11,685 nt of DNA from Acidobacteriaceae bacterium. GTDB lineage: Bacteria; Acidobacteriota; Terriglobia; Terriglobales; SbA1. The notes under the pieces were generated by a model. The model did no database searches. It saw nothing but the letters and a program-made list of their open reading frames with translations, and was not told the DNA's origin. Where the stretch lies: positions 1-11,685 of the forward strand of contig PLEA01000393.1 of NCBI GenBank assembly GCA_003136335.1, in the 5' to 3' direction. Position numbers and translations under genes: made by a program. The number at the start of each line of letters is the position of its first letter. The first letter of the stretch is position 1. Below, in pieces: positions 4,830 through 11,353 of the stretch.

Positions 4830-6277
4830 ACCTTACGTCCCTATTAATCTGCTCGGACGACCGCGCCTTGCGCGTTCTGCGCAGCGTCCTGGGCGAATTG
4901 GAAATTGACGTCGAGCACTGTGCGGACCACATCAGCGCCGCGAAAGAATTGGCCCAGCGTTCCTTTGGAGCCGTCATCATTGACTGCAAAGACGAGCGCA
5001 GCTTCGGACTGCTTAAAAGCGTACGTTCCGGGCAACATAACAGTAAATCCATGGCGATCGCCATTATCGAAGCTCGCACTAATTTGCAAGCCGCCTTTAA
5101 GCTGGGGGCAAACTTCGTTGTCTTCAAGCCGATCTCCACCGAAAAGGCGAAGTCAAGTTTTCGAGCTGCCCGCGCCCTCATGAAACGAGAGCGTCGCCGG
5201 TCGGTGCGACTGCAAGTGAATATCGCCGCCTATTTCCGATTCCAAAATGGCGAGGGCGAGCAGGCCTCCATCTCCACCCTGAGCGAGGGTGGGATGTCGG
5301 TCCGCTTTGCCGGATCCTCCGGCAAAAAAAGCGGCTCAATCGGCTTCAGCTTTGCGCTGCCTGATACCACGACGGTGATCGAAGCGAGCGGAACCATTGC
5401 CTGGCAGGATGCTCGCAATCGCGCCGGCATCCAATTTGCGACGGTCTCGGACGCCTCGCTGCAAAGCCTGAAAGAATGGTTGCGTCTGCAGTCCGGTGAG
5501 AAGCACGATCCGCCCATCCGCTGCACCCTCATGGGCTTAAGTCTTGGTGGATGCTTCCTGCGAACGCAGTCGCCCTTTCCTCCCCAGACTCAAGTCGAGC
5601 TGCTGCTCCGGGCCGCGGATTGTTCAGTCAAGACGCGGGGAAAAGTGCAACTCATGGATCCTGAACTCGGTATGGGCGTCGAGTTCCTGACCCGCACGCC
5701 TGAGCATCGGCAGCGATTGCAAGATTTGATAAAGCAAATGACCGCCAGCCCGGATACGGTTTCCGAAGTGCTGGTTGAGCCGGAAGGGATCGATTGGGAC
5801 CACAATGCCAGCGGTTCATCGCTAGCGGCGACAGCCTCGCCGGAGAACGAAGTGCACCCAGATCCTCTCCTGGAATTGTTTCGTACCGGGGCCTCCCTCA
5901 CCAAAGGACAATTTCTTGTTGAACTGGAAAAGCACCAGTTGGCACCTTCTCCCGCAGAAGCGTTGGAGCTTAATCTAACCGAACCTTTCGCTTATCAGCG
6001 CCGGGAACCAAGGATAGCCGTGTCCCTGCCGGTTCAGGTGCGGGCCCATGACCATCAGGGCAATGACCACCTGGAATCCTCTCCCCCGACAACTCACTTG
6101 ATCGATGTCAGTCATCGCGGCGCACGTGTGGACGGCGTTGCATTCCAACTGAAGGCTGGTGAAGTCGTGAATCTAGTGTCAGACGGCTGCGACGCACGGT
6201 TTTTGGTTATTTGGGTGGGAGAGCCCGGCACTTCGCAGGAAGGGCAGATTGGCTTGCAGAGCTTAGCGAACGACTGA
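4826..6277 (+). CDS. Receiver-like domain with three PilZ domains
   Basis: The product has 483 residues. Residues 1-118 form a CheY-like receiver: acidic pocket (LLICSDD), phospho-acceptor Asp53 (AVIIDC) and Lys101 (FVVFKP). The usual conserved Thr/Ser after beta-4 is Glu82, so signalling may be altered. PilZ 1 (about 121-222) has R124xxxR128 but STLSEGG, with Thr in place of Asp/Asn. PilZ 2 (about 226-310) keeps the fold (MGLSLGGCFL) but lacks the Arg motif. PilZ 3 (about 388-483) has both canonical halves, R392xxxR396 and D427xSxxG432, and is the likely c-di-GMP site. A Ser/Pro/Glu-rich linker (310-385) separates it. PilZ domains bind c-di-GMP and act through conformational change on partner proteins; no output enzyme domain is attached. 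The start at 4826 (ATGA overlap with the leader ORF) is preferred over 4796, which has no ribosome binding site. Cytoplasmic. Confidence 0.9.
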   Translation: MNLTSLLICSDDRALRVLRSVLGELEIDVEHCADHISAAKELAQRSFGAVIIDCKDERSFGLLKSVRSGQHNSKSMAIAIIEARTNLQAAFKLGANFVVFKPISTEKAKSSFRAARALMKRERRRSVRLQVNIAAYFRFQNGEGEQASISTLSEGGMSVRFAGSSGKKSGSIGFSFALPDTTTVIEASGTIAWQDARNRAGIQFATVSDASLQSLKEWLRLQSGEKHDPPIRCTLMGLSLGGCFLRTQSPFPPQTQVELLLRAADCSVKTRGKVQLMDPELGMGVEFLTRTPEHRQRLQDLIKQMTASPDTVSEVLVEPEGIDWDHNASGSSLAATASPENEVHPDPLLELFRTGASLTKGQFLVELEKHQLAPSPAEALELNLTEPFAYQRREPRIAVSLPVQVRAHDHQGNDHLESSPPTTHLIDVSHRGARVDGVAFQLKAGEVVNLVSDGCDARFLVIWVGEPGTSQEGQIGLQSLAND

Positions 6278-6293
6278 GTCCCGACCCCGGGAC
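6278..6293. terminator. Short hairpin between convergent genes (weak)
   Basis: GTCCCG (6278-6283) and CGGGAC (6288-6293) form a six-base stem with loop ACCC immediately after the PilZ gene stop. No T run follows, so it may block exonucleases or assist Rho rather than act as a full intrinsic terminator. Confidence 0.3.
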
Positions 6294-6368
6294 GTAGTCA
6301 GGTAGTCAACAAATTCATTCCCGCTAATTCCAAATAAAATCGCATCAGCACTGCCGTTTTTCGGCGGG

Positions 6369-6875
6369 TTACTGTTGCGTATTTAACGACTTCAAATAGC
6401 TGACCACCGCTTCGGCATCGCTGCGGTTCAGGCGAAACTGGGGCATGGGAGGGCGAAGCCGGTCACCCGTGGTCCAGATTCCGGTCGTCAGTAGTTTGAT
6501 CATGTCCGAGTCGCTGGCGGGTAAGGGAGTGCCGCCAATCCGCGGCGCGTTAATCGGCCAGTTGGAGTCCGGCTTCGACGGTGCCCACGGAACGGGAGCG
6601 CCCTGCAGCCAATGACCCCGGTCGGGATTTCCATCATTGTCGCGTGGGGTGTGGCACTGTCCGCACATAGCCACGCTCTCCACGATATATTTTCCGCGGA
6701 CGACGCCTGCGCCGCTGGTGTCCTTGCCGTGAGGTTCTGGCTTTTTACCCTGCGCGAGAGCGGAAGTGCTCGACAGCAGGACGAGAGCAATGGGGGCCAA
6801 AGCAAGATGAAGAACCGATCTGTTGCGCTGGCCCCGCTCTGAGGAAGACGGCGGGACTATGGATTTCCGAGGCAT
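6369..6875 (-). CDS. Secreted c-type cytochrome (class I, mono-haem)
   Basis: The product has 168 residues. A polar N-region of about 20 residues precedes a hydrophobic core (LHLALAPIALVLLSSTS) and an ALA cleavage site before Gln42, so it is exported to the periplasm, where haem is attached. MCGQCHT gives the CxxCH haem motif (Cys71, Cys74, His75). Met144 in RPPMPQF is the likely second axial ligand. The order VRGKYIVESVAMCGQCHTPRD, then LTTGIWTTGDRLRPPMPQF and a final AEAVVSYLKSL helix is that of cytochrome subunits that pass electrons from periplasmic dehydrogenases. No dehydrogenase partner is in the window. AGGT lies eight bases before ATG 6875. It is convergent with the PilZ gene and separated by 99 bp, including a G10 run, from the gene upstream, so co-transcription is uncertain. 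Confidence 0.88.
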   Translation of the reverse strand: MPRKSIVPPSSSERGQRNRSVLHLALAPIALVLLSSTSALAQGKKPEPHGKDTSGAGVVRGKYIVESVAMCGQCHTPRDNDGNPDRGHWLQGAPVPWAPSKPDSNWPINAPRIGGTPLPASDSDMIKLLTTGIWTTGDRLRPPMPQFRLNRSDAEAVVSYLKSLNTQQ

Positions 6876-6925
6876 AAAGTTTACCTGCTGAATAAATCTA
6901 TGCTTTGTAATGCTAGTGTGGTATC

Positions 6926-6935
6926 GGGGGGGGGG
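6926..6935. repeat. G10 homopolymer run
   Basis: Ten consecutive G (ten C on the minus strand) lie 40 bp after the stop of the LPxAPS gene and 51 bp before the cytochrome start on the minus strand. Such a run is prone to slippage and to sequencing error. It lies outside codons, so it could only affect transcription or spacing. Confidence 0.8.
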
Positions 6936-6974
6936 AGCCTTACTTGCGGCGATTTATCCCAAACGATAAACGCT

Positions 6975-7745
6975 TTACCTGCCGGGGATGGAACGGGCTG
7001 GTCTCGGGATCGGCTCACGATTGGCATGCTCTTGCATACGGATCCCGAATCCCGGCATGTGGGATGTCAACACTTGCCGGATGCCGGGCCCAAACTCGCG
7101 GAGGAGGTTCATACCCGCGTCGTTACCTACCGTGGAACCGAAGTCGCTGAGCGGAGCCGAACCAGAGCGCGCACGATAACGGCGCGAGGCATTGTTGGCA
7201 GCAACCGAAGTCAGCACGCGAAGGAAATACGGGGTGTTCAGCTTGCGCTTCCCGGACTCGTCACGCGTGACAAACATTCTCGATGCGGCGTCCGTCGCTC
7301 GCCCCATCAGGTTGTCGCTGGATGAGGGATGATAATGCGAATTCTGCTTGAGCGGCGGTGGATACAGGTACTTGGCAAGAAAGGCGTCGGCCTTGTTTTG
7401 AGCCGGATCCTTGGTATAAAGCGCTGTCACGCTCGGCGCTTCAGGAAGGACGGCTCCCAGCTGGGTTTCGCGCACTGCGCTCGCGTTCATTTCCGGAGGG
7501 CTAGCTAGTAAAGGCAAACGCACTTGGTCGGCGGCCCTTTGAAACGTGTCCCCTGGGCTTAGAAACCGTGCGGACGGAGCGTCGGGCAAAGGTCTTGATA
7601 CCCCTCCTGGCTGACGTTGTACGTTTGTGGCCTTTAACTTTAACCCCTGATGCACCCCACCCCTGGGACGTCCGCTCTGACATAGCGCTCCGCAAGCCGC
7701 CAACAGGCAAAAACAAACGACCCGGATTGGTGCAATTCGTTTCAT
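6975..7745 (-). CDS. Secreted protein with LPxAPS motifs, possible lipoprotein
   Basis: The product has 256 residues. The N-terminus (MKRIAPIRVVCFCLLAACGA) is a signal peptide; LAAC (residues 15-18) resembles a lipobox, so Cys18 may be lipidated. The mature part is poor in structure at first and contains two similar short motifs, LPDAPS (53-58) and LPEAPS (100-105). A better conserved-looking block follows (about 118-230): ADAFLAKYLYPP, SSSDNLMGRATDAASRMFVT, YFLRVLTSVAANNASR and DFGSTVGNDAGMNLLREFGP. I have a recollection of this block in exported acidobacterial proteins, without an assigned function. ATG 7745 has no strong ribosome binding site. The Arg/Pro-rich last 20 residues may read past an ancestral stop. 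Envelope location is inferred from the leader. Confidence 0.7.
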   Translation of the reverse strand: MKRIAPIRVVCFCLLAACGALCQSGRPRGGVHQGLKLKATNVQRQPGGVSRPLPDAPSARFLSPGDTFQRAADQVRLPLLASPPEMNASAVRETQLGAVLPEAPSVTALYTKDPAQNKADAFLAKYLYPPPLKQNSHYHPSSSDNLMGRATDAASRMFVTRDESGKRKLNTPYFLRVLTSVAANNASRRYRARSGSAPLSDFGSTVGNDAGMNLLREFGPGIRQVLTSHMPGFGIRMQEHANREPIPRPARSIPGR

Positions 7746-7848
7746 AATAACTGCATTTTGCCAGGCGGCCAGCCGCTTTCCCGCTTCTGATTCTGCACGA
7801 TTCCGTTGCGCCTACACTTCGAAAGTAGCACTTTACGTGCCACACTTC

Positions 7849-7864
7849 TGAGCTACGTAGCTCA
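7849..7864. promoter_or_regulatory. Perfect 16-bp palindrome, possible operator
   Basis: TGAGCTACGTAGCTCA equals its own reverse complement over all 16 bases, with no spacer. It lies 104 bp upstream of the LPxAPS gene start on the minus strand. Without a loop it is more likely a dimer-binding site in DNA than an RNA hairpin. The binding protein is unknown. Confidence 0.45.
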
Positions 7865-7978
7865 CATCGATCGCTTTAGAATTGGTTGAGGAACAGGCAG
7901 GGCGAGGTTGTCAGCTCAAGGATTTTCGGGGCCGATCTACGGCTAAGACCGCCAAAACCGTTACCCAGGCGTTGTAGC

Positions 7979-8021
7979 GCCGCCGTCCCGGCGGCTGTCC
8001 GGCGGGCGTCCCCGCCCGCCG
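7979..8021. repeat. Tandem pair of GC-rich hairpins
   Basis: The first hairpin is GCCGCCG (7979-7985) with CGGCGGC (7989-7995) and loop TCC. The second is CGGCGGGCG (8000-8008) with CGCCCGCCG (8013-8021) and loop TCCC. Four bases separate them. Both share the pattern of a GC arm, a TCC loop and the complementary arm. The pair is unlike the GGGTGCCCC repeats elsewhere in the window and may be a second dispersed-repeat type. It lies about 215 bp after the GGDEF gene stop on the minus strand, too far to be its terminator with confidence. Confidence 0.6.
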
Positions 8022-8236
8022 CGCTTGATCCCGCAACGTCCCGCGACACTTTTACCGGTCTGCTACACAAGCTTCCGCGCCATAATTTGGTCGCCGATTT
8101 CACAGATGGTTAGAGGCACGATCCTGTGGATGCGCTCGTCGGAAGCAGGCATCTATCCGGTGACCGGCATCAAGGGGTGAATTCGGAAGAGAGGAACCTT
8201 GGGAGAGTTCTAGGGCACTAGCTGCGGGAGAGACTC

Positions 8237-9745
8237 CTACAGCCAGAAATCGCGGACTGGCGCGCCAGACGTGCTTTGCTCCACGCTGGCGGAGCGTCCC
8301 ATGCTAGGTTCGACGCGGTTGCGCCCGGCATTCTTGGCCTGGTAAAGGGCAGTATCAGCCGCGTTCAACAATTTCTCGATGTCGGCGGAAGTCTCGCCGG
8401 TGGCGACTCCTAGACTAAGGCTGACCTGAACGCCCGATCCCCCGACGATGATGCTGCAACCGGCAACGTGGCTGCGCACGCGCTCGGCCAGTTCCCAGGT
8501 TTCGGCCAAGTCGCAGCCGGGTGCGACGATCAGGAATTCTTCTCCCCCGCAACGTCCCACGGAATCGTAAGGACGGACCACGGCGGCAATGCCGCTGGCA
8601 ATGATGCGCAGGACCGCATCGCCGGCGCCATGTCCCCGGCTGTCATTGATGGCTTTGAAGTGATCTACGTCGATCATGATCAGGCCCACCGGTTCATGAT
8701 CGCGTTCGGCGCGCAGCAAGTCGCGCTCCAGAATCTCAAGAATTGCTTTGCGATTCCAGAGAGTCGTAAGCCCATCGCGCGAGGCTTCGCGGCGTAGCGC
8801 TTCTTTGGCCAGCAGCAGCCGGTTCTGGGTGACCAGCAGGCGCGCGCTCGAACACACAAATGACAGCAACACCACCAGCGCCGCCAATCCCAGACGTTCG
8901 CGCGCAATGCGCAACGACATAAACAGAACCAGCATCGGGTAAAGCAGATAGAACATCTCCGTGAAAATTGGCTTCTCGCGCCGGGGGGCTTCGAGCGAGA
9001 GTTCCGGCGCCTCCGCCTGCTTCCAGGTCGTTACAATGACGATGGGGATCAGCAGAAGAGCGCTCCAGAGAAGATCGAACCACGCGCCGGTATGCAAGCC
9101 GCGTCCCGGTCCGTAGTAGTACAAGGCATCCACGCAGCCGGAAACGGCGAGAAATATGCCCATCCGTCCGAACAGGACTCGAGCGTCCCGAGAGCGAGTG
9201 ACGGCGGCGCGCAGAACGAAAGCCAAGGCAACCAGTCCGTAGCCGGCGAAATAAGGAGCCCAGACGGAGTGGGCCAGTTCCCCCGCGGATTCCGACTTGG
9301 GTATGTAGAAGAAATACAGATAGGCTGCGACGCAAACCAATACGCCCTGCACGAAGTCGAGAGCAACCAAGGCGTCGAGCTTTCCGGCTTCGTTGTCCGG
9401 GTTGAGAAAAATCGCCATTGCCAGCGGAGCAAACCAGAAGCAGAACAGGAAATTTTCCAGCCCGCTCACCAGCGGAGACGCAGCCAGATCGTTGTAAACG
9501 CTGAAAGCCTGCGCGACGAACAATACCGCGTAGGCGACTGCCGTCAGGTGCCAGAATGAGCTCGCCATCCCTTCGGAACGCCGGCTGGCCGCCAGCACGG
9601 AAAGGATCAGCACCAGTCCTAGCGTGAGCTGAAGCAGGTCCGAGAGGAAAGGCCCCGGAATTTTAGACCCGAAGGAAACGACCACACCGGCGTGCACCAG
9701 CCACAAAAGGCTGGCAACCGCTACGATGATGCGCGTTCGTGGCAA
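8237..9745 (-). CDS. Membrane-bound GGDEF diguanylate cyclase
   Basis: The product has 502 residues. Residues 1-310 contain roughly nine or ten hydrophobic segments (for example ASLLWLVHAGVVVSF, LTLGLVLILSVLAA, GLVALAFVLRAAV, LLLIPIVIVTTW, LAALVVLLSFVCSS), a multi-pass sensory membrane region of no named family that I can recognise. A short helix (LLLAKEALRREAS) joins it to the cyclase domain (about 322-482). This domain has DGLTTLWNR, metal-binding IDVDHFK with Asp359, RPYD (391-394) as RxxD inhibitory site five residues before the active GGEEF (400-404), and SLGVA. It should make c-di-GMP from two GTP at the inner membrane face. The start is TTG 9745 with AGGGA five bases upstream. An ATG at 9750 is out of frame, and the next in-frame Met would cut off membrane segments. 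It may supply the PilZ protein at 4826, though they are 2 kb apart. Confidence 0.93.
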   Translation of the reverse strand: MPRTRIIVAVASLLWLVHAGVVVSFGSKIPGPFLSDLLQLTLGLVLILSVLAASRRSEGMASSFWHLTAVAYAVLFVAQAFSVYNDLAASPLVSGLENFLFCFWFAPLAMAIFLNPDNEAGKLDALVALDFVQGVLVCVAAYLYFFYIPKSESAGELAHSVWAPYFAGYGLVALAFVLRAAVTRSRDARVLFGRMGIFLAVSGCVDALYYYGPGRGLHTGAWFDLLWSALLLIPIVIVTTWKQAEAPELSLEAPRREKPIFTEMFYLLYPMLVLFMSLRIARERLGLAALVVLLSFVCSSARLLVTQNRLLLAKEALRREASRDGLTTLWNRKAILEILERDLLRAERDHEPVGLIMIDVDHFKAINDSRGHGAGDAVLRIIASGIAAVVRPYDSVGRCGGEEFLIVAPGCDLAETWELAERVRSHVAGCSIIVGGSGVQVSLSLGVATGETSADIEKLLNAADTALYQAKNAGRNRVEPSMGRSASVEQSTSGAPVRDFWL

Positions 9746-9927
9746 TGCATTCCCTTTCGGAAAAAATCTTACAGATAATGTTGCAGGGAGGTTCTAGCCG
9801 CACTGCCTAGGGATCGGCTCCCCGCCAACCTCATTGGCTGCACCTGAGTCCCCACTAGTATGAGGTATTTACCCGGCCCCTTTCACGTGACTATAGTACC
9901 CCGGCCGCGATTACACCCAAATGGAAA

Positions 9928-10379
9928 TCAGATCCAGCCTTCGAGCAACCTTCTGAGGATTTCTACGGCTTCGCCGAGTTTGGAGAGTTCTTCGGAGGCG
10001 AGCGTATCGAGATGAGAGGCCAAGTATGCGATGCGCAACTTACGTCCTTTCTGAAGCAGGCGGATCCCTTTCGCGGTGGCCCGAATGCGCATGCGCCGGG
10101 CGTCCTGCCGATCGGCAGTAACTTCGATCAGGAGACTGCGAGACAGCCGGCCACAATACGGCTCATGGTCGGCGGCTTGACCTGCTCCGCGGCGGCCAGT
10201 TCGCCCAGGGTTTCGGCACCACCGAAAACCAGCACAGAGAGCGCCGACAGGCGAGCCGGCCCTTCGCCGGTGGCCACGTCCAGCTTGCGCACGCGACGCA
10301 GCAGCTGGATGGCCGCGGAATGCAGCCGGTCGGCGACCGCGAGGACATCGGAGTGTGGGAAGGATTCTGGTTCGTGCAC
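9928..10379 (-). pseudogene. MarR-family regulator broken by a one-base frameshift
   Basis: The N-terminal part starts at GTG 10379 (MHEPESFPHSDVLAVADRL, with GGGAAAG just upstream). It contains the MarR dimerisation helix and winged-helix DNA-binding elements (ARLSALSVLVFGGAETLGELA, then VKPPTMSRIVAG). This frame stops at 10128. The family's continuation is found one base out of frame from about 10147 down: LSRSLLIEVTADRQDARRMR, then ATAKGIRLLQKGRKL and the C-terminal dimer helix ELSKLGEAVEILRRLLEG, ending at TGA 9928. One missing base (GGCTG where GGCCTG would fit) joins the halves, and 452+1 bases give exactly 150 residues plus stop. It may be a real loss or a sequencing or assembly slip. 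MarR proteins bind palindromes next to their own gene and release on ligand binding; such a palindrome lies between this gene and the divergent VOC gene. Confidence 0.8.
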
Positions 10380-10425
10380 TGGCTTTCCCAGTCAGCATTT
10401 TTCTCTTGACGAGGTGGATTAAATA

Positions 10426-10444
10426 TAGTTAGCTATGCTAACTA
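10426..10444. promoter_or_regulatory. Palindromic MarR-type operator
   Basis: TAGTTAGC (10426-10433) and GCTAACTA (10437-10444) are exact complements separated by TAT. The size (19 bp), AT content and position in the gap between a marR-like gene and a divergent gene match known MarR operators. A TTGACG at 10406 is a candidate -35 box for the plus-strand gene, with the palindrome across the spacer and -10 region; the -10 box itself is not clear. Confidence 0.75.
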
Positions 10445-10466
10445 AATTGGTCCGGGAGGTCAAGAC

Positions 10467-10859
10467 ATGACTACGGTTGCGACGGGAATCGGAATCTCGC
10501 GCGTCGGACAGATCGCCATCAACGCGCACGATGTGGAGCGCGCCGCTGCCTTCTATCAGGATATGCTGGAGCTGAAACTACTGTTCAAGGCCGGGCCGGG
10601 GCTCGCCTTTTTCGACTGCGGCGGGGTGCGCCTGATGCTGACACGTCCGGAAAAGCCTGAGTTCGATCATCCGAGTTCGATTCTGTACTTCACCGTTCCC
10701 GACATTCGGGCCGCTTACGCCAAAATGAAAGAGAAGAGCGTGCACTTTGAGGATGAGCCGCACCTGATTGCGAGAATGCCCGACCATGATTTGTGGATGG
10801 TCTTCTTCCGCGACTCAGAAGGAAATTTAATGGGATTGATGAGCGAGATAGGGAAGTAG
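10467..10859 (+). CDS. VOC-superfamily (glyoxalase / dioxygenase fold) protein
   Basis: The product has 130 residues, the usual length for a single VOC domain with two beta-alpha-beta-beta-beta modules. Module 1: VGQIAINAHDVERAAAFYQD, then ELKLLFKAGPGLAFFDCGG and VRLMLTR. Module 2: SILYFTVPDIRAAYAKMKEK, VHFEDEPHLIAR, then LWMVFFRDSEGNLMGLMSE. Candidate metal ligands are Gln15, His99 and Glu118. The superfamily includes glyoxalase I, extradiol dioxygenases and antibiotic-binding proteins, so the substrate cannot be named. ATG 10467 follows GGGAGG by seven bases. The divergent MarR-type gene and the operator between them suggest induction by a small toxic or aromatic compound; this is inference from gene pairing. 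Cytoplasmic. Confidence 0.88.
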   Translation: MTTVATGIGISRVGQIAINAHDVERAAAFYQDMLELKLLFKAGPGLAFFDCGGVRLMLTRPEKPEFDHPSSILYFTVPDIRAAYAKMKEKSVHFEDEPHLIARMPDHDLWMVFFRDSEGNLMGLMSEIGK

Positions 10860-11017
10860 AGGACGTCGAATCGAACCGCAAACCTCAGACCCAAGACCGC
10901 TCAGCGTCGCACACCACGTGGCCGAGCCTGCTATCATCGCTGGCGGAGTCATTTCGCATCATGCAGGATTTCGAAGACGACGAAATACCCATTCTTTCCG
11001 CAAGAGGAGAAGGATTC

Positions 11018-11239
11018 ATGGACGAAGCTCCCGCTACAGGCTCGGGCGCCGCACGCCGCAACGAAGACATCGCACTCGATCTGATGAAGTTCATTGCCAT
11101 GACCACGGGGTACGGCCGAACCGCCTCGTCGGGCGTAGGATTTCAAGGCACCGGCTCCGCCGCCAAGCCGGAAGACTATGCCGCTCACCTGCTCGAGTTG
11201 TACGGAAAATGCTTGGGCGCGGTGGGCGCGAAGAAGTAA
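11018..11239 (+). CDS. Small protein of unknown function (73 residues)
   Basis: I do not recognise an assigned function. The sequence starts MDEAPATGSGAARRNEDIAL, continues LDLMKFIAMTTGYGR, a Gly/Ser/Thr linker, and KPEDYAAHLLELYGKCLGAV. Two amphipathic helices joined by a flexible loop are likely; there is no signal peptide. AGAGGAG lies about eight bases before ATG 11018. An in-frame ATG at 10961 would add an acidic 19-residue extension but has a poorly placed ribosome binding site. The gene follows the VOC gene after 158 bp, so it probably has its own promoter. A hairpin CGCACC/GGTGCG (11261-11277) follows its stop, and the larger terminator at 11294 may stop it too. The protein-like composition and good start make it a likely real gene. 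Confidence 0.65.
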   Translation: MDEAPATGSGAARRNEDIALDLMKFIAMTTGYGRTASSGVGFQGTGSAAKPEDYAAHLLELYGKCLGAVGAKK

Positions 11240-11286
11240 TCTTCCGTGCCGCCACGCGGACGCACCTTGCTGGTGCGCTCAGTGGC

Positions 11287-11318
11287 AAGAAAAAACCGCG
11301 ATCCATCGGATCGCGGTT
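11287..11318 (-). terminator. Strong intrinsic terminator, minus strand
   Basis: AACCGCGATCC (11294-11304) and GGATCGCGGTT (11308-11318) form a perfect 11-bp stem with a three-base loop. Read on the minus strand the stem runs into TTTTTTCTT. It lies 36 bp after the stop of the lysine/alanine-rich gene and so ends its transcript. On the plus strand only TTCTC follows, so it is weaker there but may also serve the 73-residue gene. Confidence 0.85.
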
Positions 11319-11353
11319 CTCAGTCCTCGGATTGAAGCACGCCTGCGGCCGAC

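Larger units (their letters stand above)
7746..8236. other. Intergenic region, 491 bp, with palindromes but no gene
   Basis: No frame here has a credible ribosome binding site plus protein-like composition; the longest frames run through the GC hairpins. The region holds a 16-bp perfect palindrome (7849-7864) and two GC hairpins (7979-8021). AAAGT/ACTTT (7822-7835) is a small inverted pair. Downstream of the hairpins I see nothing apart from a repeated GGGAGAG. Confidence 0.5.

Noticed and set aside
7886..8113. 75-codon frames on both strands over the GC hairpins
   Set aside because: They are produced by the GC-rich palindromes, which stay open in several frames; no protein-like features.
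8468..9559. Long plus-strand frames opposite the GGDEF gene
   Set aside because: Antisense shadows of a clear diguanylate cyclase; no start signals or domains.
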